Part shown: in pieces, positions 10,101 through 16,083 of the stretch
Layout: each line of letters opens with the position of its first letter
Numbering within the stretch: the first letter of the stretch is position 1
NCBI GenBank assembly: GCA_018699955.1
Contig: JABISG010000115.1
Location: 62,001 to 126,000, forward strand
Origin: Planctomycetaceae bacterium
Lineage (GTDB): Bacteria > Planctomycetota > Planctomycetia > Planctomycetales > Planctomycetaceae
Direction of reading: 5' to 3'
Length of the DNA stretch: 64,000 nucleotides
Made by a program: the position numbers and the translations under genes
The notes under the pieces: generated by a model
Databases searched by the model: none
What the model was told of the DNA's origin: nothing
What the model saw: the letters and a program-made list of their open reading frames with translations, nothing else

Positions 10101-12792
10101 GAAGATTGAGAAACGGCAGTCGGCAGGCGAGTGGACCGACCTGTTGTCCGGAATCGATCCCGCCGATGCAGCCGAGCGCGGTTGGGCGAAGACCGACGAC
10201 GGCTGGCGGGTCACGACCGAAAAAGCAATCGACGTCCTGGCATTCAAACGCCGACCGATTGGAAGTTACAAGTTGCAGGCGACGATGCGGTTTCAACTGG
10301 TCACCGGCGCCGGTGGGGTTAGTGGAAACACCTTCAATTTGCCGGTTGGCGACAGGTCCGTCAGCGTACGACTGAACGGCACCGGGCTAGCGTTACGGTT
10401 GATCAACGCCAAACTCGCCCAGCAGCCAGCGCCCTTGGCGGTCCTCGGTCAGTTTGAAAAAGGTCGTGCTTATCGGTTCGAGTTCCTCGTGGAACCGAAG
10501 GGCGACAAGGTACGAATTTCTGTCGATGTTGATTCGCAACGTCTGATCGAATGGAGCGGACCCATCGCGTCCCTCTCGCCAGACAACACCTGGACCCTCA
10601 AGGCACGAGACGGTGATGAGAAAGCGCTTGGCATCTTCTCTCATCGCGGAGGAACGCGACTCGATTCGCTGCGTCTGCGGGAGATCGGCGGCGAATGGAC
10701 GAGCCTGTTCGACGGCAAGACGCTGGACGGTTGGGAATCCAAACGGGACAACGTTTATTGGCGGGTTGCGGAGGACGGGACGCTCGAAGGAAAATCTCCG
10801 ACCGAGCCCAGGAGACGCTTTACGGGTTTCAACAGGCGGTTGTTGGCCAAGCGGTCGTTCGGCGACTTTTCGCTCCGCTTCGAGTACAGCAGGAACATTG
10901 GGCCAAAACAACACCTGCCGTTCGTCTTTCGTGCCAAGACGACGGGGCGCGGAGAACGCAACGAGAGGGCGGTACGTAGAGAAATACTGAACGGCGATCA
11001 GTACCAACTTCATTTTCCCAGTGGTCCGTTTTCTCCACGCGATTCTGAAGCCGGATCGCTGTTCACAGCTTCGTGGGGGACAAAATCGCCAGTGCCAATT
11101 AAGCGGGCAACGGAAGAGTCGCGACGAGCAGTCTGGGAACGTGCCAACGGCAGCGATTGGCACGAAGCAGAGATTACGGTCCGAGGGAAGAACGTTGTGG
11201 CGACGGTCAACGGCATCGAGTTACTCAGCGCGACCGTCGATCACCTCGACACCGGATCGATTGGCTTCCTCGCACCGCTCACCGGCAGCGTCAAGATTCG
11301 CAACGTTCGCATCCAGGATCTCTCGGCGAAGGTTCAGGGCATTCCGACTCAACCTGTCAAAGAGAACCCCGCCGAGCGTGCCGCGGCAGCGTTTCTACTC
11401 GGGCGGACGAAACTTACCATCGGTATCGAAGTGCAAGGGGAGTACAGAAAGGTCGAGTCGGCCGATGATTTACCGGCCGAGCCGTTCACCGTTGTGGTGG
11501 TTGATTATCACCCGAAGCAGAATCTCACCGTGGACGACCTGGCGAAGGTTGCGGAGTTCTCATCGCTACGGCATCTTTCAATTGGATACGCAGAGGTCAC
11601 CAAAGAAATGCTGAAGCACGTTGGCGGGATGCGTGCCCTGAAGAGTTTGCACCTGATGTACTGCAACATCGACGACGCGAAAATGGACCAACTGAAGGGC
11701 CTGACTGATTTGGAGCATCTGCTGCTCGGCGGCACGCAGGTCAGCGACGCCGGCTTACAACATCTCAGCGAAATGCAATCGCTGGTCCGCCTCGGCTTGT
11801 TCGATTCCAAGGTCAGCGGCAGCAATCTCACGGCCTTGGAAGGGCTTGAGCGGTTGAACACTCTTCAACTCGGAGGCCCCAGCTTCACCGACAAATCTGC
11901 CGCGCTGGCGAGTCTGAAGAAGATGCCGGTGCTTCAGCATCTCCACCTCACTCAGGCTGGACTGAACGAAAAAGAAAAGCAAGAATTCCAAGCCGCGCTG
12001 CTGGATTGCGTGATCAGATACGCGACAGCCGCAACCGACGACGACATTGACAAGGATGGGAAGGACGACGCGTCGCAACCGCTTCCTGGCGACCAACGCG
12101 CCGCCGCTGTTGATCTGCTGCGACGGCCGGGAGCTGCCATCACGGTCGAAGTTCAGGGCAAGCAGAGCGTGGTCAAGTCCGGCGAACAACTGCCGGCGGA
12201 TGCGTTCACCGTCGTCTGGATCGACTTGTACGGGCGACAGAATCTCACCGAGGTCGACCTGGCGAATGTCGCTCGATTCCCGTCGCTCAATATTCTGTAT
12301 CTCGACGACGCGCAGCTGACGGACAAGATGCTGCGGCACATCGGCGGACTGCGCACCTTGGCACGGTTGCGGCTATCCGGCTGCGACATCGGTGGCAAAG
12401 AACTCGGTGAATTATTAAAGGGACTGACCAAACTCAGTTGGCTGGCCTTGGACGGCACCCAGGTGAGCGACGCCGATTTGCAACATCTCAGCGGAATGCA
12501 ATCATTGGTCACGTTGAATCTGCTTAACACCAACGTAACCGGCAGCAACCTCGAAGTCTTGGCGGGGATCAAATCGCTACGTACGCTCTCTGTCGGCGGG
12601 ATGAAATTCACCGAAAAAACGGCCGCGCTGGCGAGTTTGAAGAAGATGACGCAACTGACCAAGTTCGGAATCTATGGAGGACTCACACTCACAGATCAGG
12701 AAGAGGCCGATTTGCGAGCCGCTCTGCCGAAATGCACAATCGAATTGCGTGCGGCGACTGAGGACGACTCGGAGGAGGATGGGACCGATTGA
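4198..12792 (+). CDS. giant Ser/Thr protein kinase with WD40, DUF1080-like and LRR domains
   Basis: This 2,864-residue protein begins with a complete Hanks-type kinase (about 109-375): glycine loop LGRGAMGAVYLAKD, Lys138 in VALKT, catalytic Asp232 in HRDLKPAN, Asp250 in DFG, and GTPAYMSPEQ. One transmembrane helix follows at about 445-463. Beyond it lie four tandem WD40 modules of about 345 residues each (nucleotides about 5970-10115), two laminin-G/DUF1080-like domains (about 10117-11330), and two blocks of 24-residue leucine-rich repeats (about 11385-12020 and 12090-12760). The kinase should be cytoplasmic, and everything after the helix extracytoplasmic, as a sensor or scaffold. The adjacent sigma factor is the likely output. 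Kinase residues look intact. The ligand is unknown. Confidence 0.92.
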   Translation: MANQTVNDKTDGADIALADYMRRTDAGQEVDRDAFVAEYSQFAEELLGYFAAADAIDRMAGPPLASTVKNADKAVETHVTSIGDSVSERSRKQPQASDNESLPETFGRYRIEKQLGRGAMGAVYLAKDTQLDRRVALKTPTFDTTADAEMVERFYREARAAANLRHAGICPVFDVGEINGTHYISMAYIDGKPLSGLVNIDKPLPVRTAVSLMRKIALALDHAHGQGVIHRDLKPANIMIDRERQPLIMDFGLARQIGKQDETRLTQDGMILGTPAYMSPEQVEGDLKTGKQSDVYSLGVILFELLTGDLPFLGTVAAIIGQIMTQDAPPPSKFRTQVDPELDAICQKMMARKVDDRFGSMKEVAQALTDYLKGKASGGRKPADGQPQAAAPSSALQTVTTDEGLAAFLATAPNEEFPTALPQRAGAVTQLLDPWKKLPSRTKVIATSALAGLLLVMSVVFMLPTPGGMLRIEVISDVDIDVLIDNKSIKLTDGKWSEEKAAREHTLALKIGDQTLKFDQGTKLFEFDKDGVSVTIDGVDLSGKKFAVVRGKETVVTIEYVSNEGDGGNSEEGEGIGDLLADFPSFGTENASFELVQTFDDVTLQGRLEPRGNGAAAGDNFGFAFWPDTDDGLRIAHSMTPEGRLALHDVSTGKSVPLSIDGLPANVTSVAFSADGEKMLVGTETPGEVSLWDLTTKKKLRDFPVEGRNTSEVLFDTSDRILAVIRTASVDGKRRMSVHRWKQDGTDHSELPQLIGNLDYGRGYVSVSPDGRTVIAPDADSEDRWQRFLCYDFSTGKQKAITLPDHSGTWSRFSDDGQLLVTSTKNQIYVSDANNGKELHHYDTEAFLASISPHSRYAVAGRYSKSGPASIQLLDLNTETDQPIDTAELPLLKDAKSAYPRDFTFTPDGQFVAVACAGSPLTVWRIKEPAPKLSSGSGSLRLVRKFEDVTLQSQNGRQAGYDNFALAFWPNDEGQLRVVHSMTPDGHAELRDVGTGQKLPVPLPLPEGISSATFSADGDRLLVGTETAPVEVTLWDFANAKREPMLRLDAVGTVFGLQFDASSNYIIAEHGRGQPRFSKWRASDGKELANFESERGTNYGSAVVAVRRDGNMIAFCKDGRAERYNLNVGERIAAELPTQNRAMWCAYSPAGKYLATWGYDGVAVVSDAASGKEIWRFKGRESLSAAAFSPDDRYLVTGEFVSKKPGAVTVWDMESGRLVAKDTIPVLKDVVADPNSEMWLHLGEGVFAREIAFAPDGRHFALAAAGSPLCVWRIEENRPQAVAATTSGRLTLAKRFDTAVATTAYNEYGMALSPDDRWLVHSMTHRGRLERIDLTTNEVVKLPFESPVAVNSIAISEDSEQLVVGTKTGDVHIFWMNGQAEPVKLTTAHGLVRQVAFSGQYVLAASRSTGGNSKATGAGSIERWKRGTWEKDGSIVCSIPGIGSVWFSTVGQRAAAPKSDTLEVLDLEKQTTLPVEFGKHRPISVKRKNFSNTWGVSGSPDDTRLLSWGYDDRVVVWDISTGKQTLPAFESNATNSGAVPAATFSPDGRWIVVTRARHLVGPAVPGQLIVRDAQTGKIAAIAEIPVAANTRSSKFGPAFANKLAISRDGRTIITGGCSTPICVWKLEERASAGLLSRPRLVNQFDHGSTNNPNSYFAVLSPDAAHVSYQIFENEAPRDKVRMKMFERSTGKEIVLPEQMHSAVAMDYNADGSRFATGHSIGNGKVYLWDATTRELIDEYTTPPTPGVQWVSLSDDGSRLLAVACKWSGGKATLYAWDTRTKKKIAEFKLNVANVSHGVKIDASNDGRILAVAYASNIRLWDVDTGRESETRFNAHPVGVQDFFIDLSPSGDRLAVGVSPGTKSPARVAVFETATGREISSHTYGRRIFGVRFSPDARYVVVCADSSTQDDFMHLLDASSGKELIHWQAPLQDETREDSRFGPMVRFLSFSRNGRHLLTAGPNTPVCVWKIEKRQSAGEWTDLLSGIDPADAAERGWAKTDDGWRVTTEKAIDVLAFKRRPIGSYKLQATMRFQLVTGAGGVSGNTFNLPVGDRSVSVRLNGTGLALRLINAKLAQQPAPLAVLGQFEKGRAYRFEFLVEPKGDKVRISVDVDSQRLIEWSGPIASLSPDNTWTLKARDGDEKALGIFSHRGGTRLDSLRLREIGGEWTSLFDGKTLDGWESKRDNVYWRVAEDGTLEGKSPTEPRRRFTGFNRRLLAKRSFGDFSLRFEYSRNIGPKQHLPFVFRAKTTGRGERNERAVRREILNGDQYQLHFPSGPFSPRDSEAGSLFTASWGTKSPVPIKRATEESRRAVWERANGSDWHEAEITVRGKNVVATVNGIELLSATVDHLDTGSIGFLAPLTGSVKIRNVRIQDLSAKVQGIPTQPVKENPAERAAAAFLLGRTKLTIGIEVQGEYRKVESADDLPAEPFTVVVVDYHPKQNLTVDDLAKVAEFSSLRHLSIGYAEVTKEMLKHVGGMRALKSLHLMYCNIDDAKMDQLKGLTDLEHLLLGGTQVSDAGLQHLSEMQSLVRLGLFDSKVSGSNLTALEGLERLNTLQLGGPSFTDKSAALASLKKMPVLQHLHLTQAGLNEKEKQEFQAALLDCVIRYATAATDDDIDKDGKDDASQPLPGDQRAAAVDLLRRPGAAITVEVQGKQSVVKSGEQLPADAFTVVWIDLYGRQNLTEVDLANVARFPSLNILYLDDAQLTDKMLRHIGGLRTLARLRLSGCDIGGKELGELLKGLTKLSWLALDGTQVSDADLQHLSGMQSLVTLNLLNTNVTGSNLEVLAGIKSLRTLSVGGMKFTEKTAALASLKKMTQLTKFGIYGGLTLTDQEEADLRAALPKCTIELRAATEDDSEEDGTD
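5970..10115 (+). repeat. four tandem ~1.04 kb WD40 modules inside the kinase gene
   Basis: Module starts are at about 5970 (FELVQTFDDVTLQ), 7012 (LRLVRKFEDVTLQ), 8065 (LTLAKRFDT) and 9100 (RLVNQFDHGS). Module ends carry a shared motif of the form P-L/I/V-x-V-W-R/K-I/L-E/K near 6960, 8003, 9060 and 10090. End-to-end spacing is about 1,030-1,057 bases. Each module is long enough for one beta-propeller of seven or so blades. Modules 1 and 2 are the most alike, suggesting the newest duplication. Confidence 0.8.
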
Positions 12793-12815
12793 CGTGCGGA
12801 ATTTGAGCGGCCGCT

Positions 12816-12844
12816 TCTTTGCGAACCTTTGCACCTTTGCGTCA
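12816..12844. repeat. short TTTGCG-rich intergenic repeat
   Basis: TTTGCG or TTTGCA recurs three times at about ten-base spacing between the kinase stop and the convergent DUF1080 gene. It resembles the pair of elements at 44300-44330 and 44408-44440. Its function is unknown. Confidence 0.4.
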
Positions 12845-12867
12845 AACCGAAACGTAACGCCGTGCCA

Positions 12868-13659
12868 CTACTCCTTTAGTTCCAGAATCTCCACCTTGCG
12901 GAACTCCACCGGGTGGCTTTCCGATTGCAGTGAGATGGTGCCGCCGGTTAACGATTTCTCGCCGTTCTTGATGAGCTTTTTGGCATCGGCATCACGGTCA
13001 TCGAGTTGGGGTTTGTCGTAGGTGAGGACCGTCTTGCCATCGACGATGTGGTTGATGTATTTGCCGCCGCGGACTTCGACCGTGACCGTCACCCATTTTT
13101 CGCCGTGATAGGTTTTCGATTTGGAACTGGTGCAGTGTCGGGTGATGAGTTTGCCGTCCATTTCGACGTTGGTTCCCGGCGTGCAGAGGTTGGCCGTCGT
13201 TCGCTCGCTGGTTCCGCCGCCGCCTAGCAGTTGCACTTCGATGGAGACGGGAAACTTCTGATCCTTCGTCATCGATTCAGGCGTTTGGCCGTGCAACATC
13301 AAACCGCTGTTACGGATCGCCCAACCGGGACCGCCGGGGACCTGCTTGCCGACGAATCGGTATTCCGCCCGCAGAATGTAATGCGAGAACGATTCCTCGA
13401 AGAACAGATGTCCGAACTGCTCATCGAACTTGTCATATTTGTCGTACCCAACTTTCAACACGCCATCTTCCACGCGAAACGTGTTGCCGAAGTTGTCGCC
13501 CAAATCGTGGCCGGTGATTTTGACCTTCCAGCCGGTCAGGTCTTTGCCGTTTAAAAGTTGCCGCCATTTGCCTTTGGGCGCATCGTCCTGCGCGAACGCA
13601 GCGGCCGTTGTGAGAACCGTCAGGAGAAACATCGCGAGAGAGAGGCGGAAGGTATTCAT
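12868..13659 (-). CDS. secreted DUF1080 (3-keto-disaccharide hydrolase-like) protein
   Basis: The 263-residue protein starts with a Sec signal peptide (MNTFRLSLAMFLLTVLTTAA, cleavage near AFAQ). The mature part has the DUF1080 hallmarks LLNGKDLTGWK and a C-terminal SLQSESHPVEFRKVEILEL, giving a concanavalin/LamG-like beta sandwich. Some members are 3-keto-glycoside hydrolases, but many planctomycete paralogues are uncharacterised, so the substrate is unassigned. The same fold is present inside the neighbouring kinase (around 10700-11330). The gene is convergent with the kinase gene and probably monocistronic. Confidence 0.88.
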   Translation of the reverse strand: MNTFRLSLAMFLLTVLTTAAAFAQDDAPKGKWRQLLNGKDLTGWKVKITGHDLGDNFGNTFRVEDGVLKVGYDKYDKFDEQFGHLFFEESFSHYILRAEYRFVGKQVPGGPGWAIRNSGLMLHGQTPESMTKDQKFPVSIEVQLLGGGGTSERTTANLCTPGTNVEMDGKLITRHCTSSKSKTYHGEKWVTVTVEVRGGKYINHIVDGKTVLTYDKPQLDDRDADAKKLIKNGEKSLTGGTISLQSESHPVEFRKVEILELKE

Positions 13660-13769
13660 GTTGTTTCTTTGCTTTTGTTAAACGGAGTGGGTGGACGCCC
13701 CAGGTTTCACATCATGGTACCATGCAGCGCGGTTAGAATCAGTGAAACTCGATATTTCTCCAGGCCAGA

Positions 13770-14888
13770 ATGAAAACCGAACGCACATCAGAACTTCCTG
13801 CCTTCTTCACACAGGTCATCGGTTCGCTGCCCCGGCCGCAGATGGTGCGCGACTTACTCACGCGACGCGAAGAGCTTTCGGCCGACGACTTTCGGCGAAC
13901 GCTCGATGATTGCGTGAGATTTGCCATCCGTCTGCAGGAGCAGGTGGGCCTTGATGTGATCAGTGATGGTGAATGGCGACGGTCGCATTACATTGGTGAG
14001 TTTCTCAGCCGGGTCGGCGGGTTTGAACGCTGTCGCCCGTACGAACATCAGGGGGAGTCGAAGGTCACCGATGTTGTGGTCCGCCCGATGTCGGCTGCCG
14101 AACCGGTCTTCGCCGACGATGCCCGTTTCCTCACCCAACAGACCGACCGCTGCACTAAGTTCGCGTTGCCCAGCCCATTTCTGATTGCCGTCCGCTATTG
14201 GCACGAAGATCACAGCTCCGGTGCCTATCCCACCATGCAGCACTTTATGGATCACCTCGCCGAAATCCTTTCTGCCGAAGCGCGGGCGCTGTTGGAAGCG
14301 GGCATCGACATTGTGCAGATCGACGACCCGGCGCTCACCTATTTCTGCGATCCGCGTTTGACCTCCGGTGCGGAAATCCACGACGAACGCTTGCGGCGGG
14401 AATGGAATGCCGAAGAGCAATTTCCCCGCGCGCTGACGGCCATCAATTCCATCGCCGACGGCTTACAGGCTGAAGTTCATCTGCACTGTTGCCACAGCGT
14501 CTACAAACGTCAAAGCGACGTCATCGGCGATTACAAACCCATCCTGCCGCGATTGCAGGACGCCCGCGTCGATCGGATCAACCTGGAATTCGCCTATCCG
14601 CAAACGGGCGATGTCGGCGATTTGGCATTGCTGCCCGATCATCTCAGCGTCGGCATGGGCGTCGTTGATGTCCGCACACAGCAACCGCAGTCGGCCGAAT
14701 CGATCGAGTCACTCGGCGCAGCCGGCGCCGAAATCATCAGCCCGAAACGAATCGCCCTGAACCCCGATTGCGGCTTTGCACCGGGCGCCGGTGAGCCACC
14801 GACGATTGATGAAGCGTATGGGAAATTGAGCCATCTAGTGATCGCCGCCCGGCGGCTGCGCCGTCGGTTCGTAGAAAAGAACGATTGA
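13770..14888 (+). CDS. MetE-like cobalamin-independent methionine synthase family protein
   Basis: The 372-residue protein matches the C-terminal catalytic half of MetE, without the N-terminal half. It opens with QVIGSLPRP and keeps QIDDPAL and the likely zinc ligands HLHCC (H-x-H-x-C), a Glu in INLEFAYP, and Cys in LNPDCGF. Stand-alone catalytic halves may transfer methyl groups from donors other than polyglutamyl folate, so the exact reaction is uncertain. It is cytoplasmic and divergent from the DUF1080 gene, with about 110 bases of shared upstream region. Confidence 0.85.
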   Translation: MKTERTSELPAFFTQVIGSLPRPQMVRDLLTRREELSADDFRRTLDDCVRFAIRLQEQVGLDVISDGEWRRSHYIGEFLSRVGGFERCRPYEHQGESKVTDVVVRPMSAAEPVFADDARFLTQQTDRCTKFALPSPFLIAVRYWHEDHSSGAYPTMQHFMDHLAEILSAEARALLEAGIDIVQIDDPALTYFCDPRLTSGAEIHDERLRREWNAEEQFPRALTAINSIADGLQAEVHLHCCHSVYKRQSDVIGDYKPILPRLQDARVDRINLEFAYPQTGDVGDLALLPDHLSVGMGVVDVRTQQPQSAESIESLGAAGAEIISPKRIALNPDCGFAPGAGEPPTIDEAYGKLSHLVIAARRLRRRFVEKND

Positions 14889-14923
14889 CGCAGTCGTCTT
14901 CGGGGGCTCTCCTCAATCGGGTG

Positions 14924-15406
14924 CTATTCGTCGAGAGTTATCCCATCTGCAGTCAGCGTCGGCCCTTTGGATCGCACCTCGTCGAAGTCGTAGACGATGA
15001 TCATGGTCGCACGGAGAGTGTTCGGGGCTTTCGTCTTGAGGTACTTCACGAGTCGGTCCGAAGTCACTGCTTCTTCGCCGAACTGCGGGTAATGGGGAAA
15101 CCTAAGATAGGCAATGGGAATTCCCCCTTCGTGCCGCATTGTCCAAGTTGCTGTAGTGGTCGCCTCGCGCCGTACGCCGGTGTTGGCATCGACGTACATC
15201 GCGGTCGCCACAAACACAGCACATGCCAGCAAGACAAGAACTGTCTGCAGTATTACGAGCCGATTCAACGTTTGAGGTGATAGCTGGCGAATCCACGCAA
15301 AAGGAATCCGTTGCCGCCACGCAGCCGCCGTGCGACGAATGTCCGTAAGGATAGGACGAAAAAAACGGCGGGAGCGGGGTGGGGACGTCATCGAATCGTC
15401 CAACAT
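14924..15406 (-). CDS. single-pass membrane protein, unknown function
   Basis: The 160-residue product has one strong transmembrane helix (about residues 46-67, LNRLVILQTVLVLLACAVFV) after a basic cytoplasmic N-terminus, then an extracytoplasmic domain of about 90 residues. No family is recognised. A second ATG five codons in is an alternative start. It lies on the same strand as the membrane protein at 15486-15872, which is about 80 bases upstream in transcription, so the two may form a small operon. Confidence 0.55.
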   Translation of the reverse strand: MLDDSMTSPPRSRRFFRPILTDIRRTAAAWRQRIPFAWIRQLSPQTLNRLVILQTVLVLLACAVFVATAMYVDANTGVRREATTTATWTMRHEGGIPIAYLRFPHYPQFGEEAVTSDRLVKYLKTKAPNTLRATMIIVYDFDEVRSKGPTLTADGITLDE

Positions 15407-15485
15407 GGTTGACCACCCGGCACCGACATCAACGAAGCGGGCAGTGTCAGGATATGATTGACTCTATCACCAAACGAACTTCGGA

Positions 15486-15872
15486 CTACGTCGAAGGCAT
15501 GCCGGAGGCCGCTGCGTTTGTGCCGTATTGGGCGGCGGCTGCGCGCCGTTTTCGCCTCAGACGAGTAAGATAGAGACCAGTAAGAGTGCCGAGAACGGCC
15601 CCAAACAGTGTCCAAAAAACAGTATGCTCGACTATTGCGTCAATGGCACCAAGATATGCAGCCTCGACTGACCGATAGTCGGCGTACACGCGAGGTTTTG
15701 GAACAACAAAGCCGAGAAGAACGCCGAGCGATCCAAATGCCAAGACAAGGCGGCTCCGACAAACAAATGCCCACACTGCAACAAGGCCAACGGTACTGAG
15801 TTGCCAGACTGCGGCTTTCGCGTAGGCAATCTCATGAAGGCTGAGCATTTCGCGATCTCCAAGCCTCGTCAA
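15486..15872 (-). CDS. small multi-pass membrane protein, unknown function
   Basis: The 128-residue product has hydrophobic segments at about residues 22-37 (WQLSTVGLVAVWAFV), 43-57 and 84-105 (VFWTLFGAVLGTLTGLYLTR), the last followed by a basic RLRRKRR stretch. No family is recognised. An internal ATG at codon 9 is an alternative start. It probably shares a transcript with the single-pass protein downstream. Confidence is moderate because recognition rests only on hydrophobicity and context. Confidence 0.5.
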   Translation of the reverse strand: MTRLGDREMLSLHEIAYAKAAVWQLSTVGLVAVWAFVCRSRLVLAFGSLGVLLGFVVPKPRVYADYRSVEAAYLGAIDAIVEHTVFWTLFGAVLGTLTGLYLTRLRRKRRAAAAQYGTNAAASGMPST

Positions 15873-16002
15873 AGTTGCAAACCAACATGGTTTTAGGCAA
15901 CACGGTGTCGCAAAGAGAGAACACTATCGAGCATTGTTGCACAATTTGGCCGGATTTCGAGTGGAAAACTGGACAAATCTGAATGCGGGCGGGTTGTTGG
16001 TC

Positions 16003-16083
16003 ACGGCCGGCGAGCGGGGCGGCTAAATGGGGATGCCGGGACTCGCAGATATCAGGGGGCTTGCGCCCCCCGCTCGCCGGGGT
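16003..16083. repeat. intergenic stem-loop repeat, copy 1
   Basis: A 13-base perfect inverted repeat, CCGGCGAGCGGGG at 16007-16019 and its complement at 16068-16080, encloses a smaller hairpin (GGGGGC/GCCCCC around 16055-16070). It lies at the 3' end of the MMPL gene. Bases 16003-16030 match 28241-28268 at 25 of 28 positions, so this is a dispersed element. It could act as a transcript end or mRNA stabiliser. Confidence 0.6.

Noticed and set aside
5970..10115. CRISPR array or tandem DNA repeat
   Set aside because: The ~1.04 kb repetition is at the protein level inside one open frame; there are no short direct repeats with spacers anywhere in the window.
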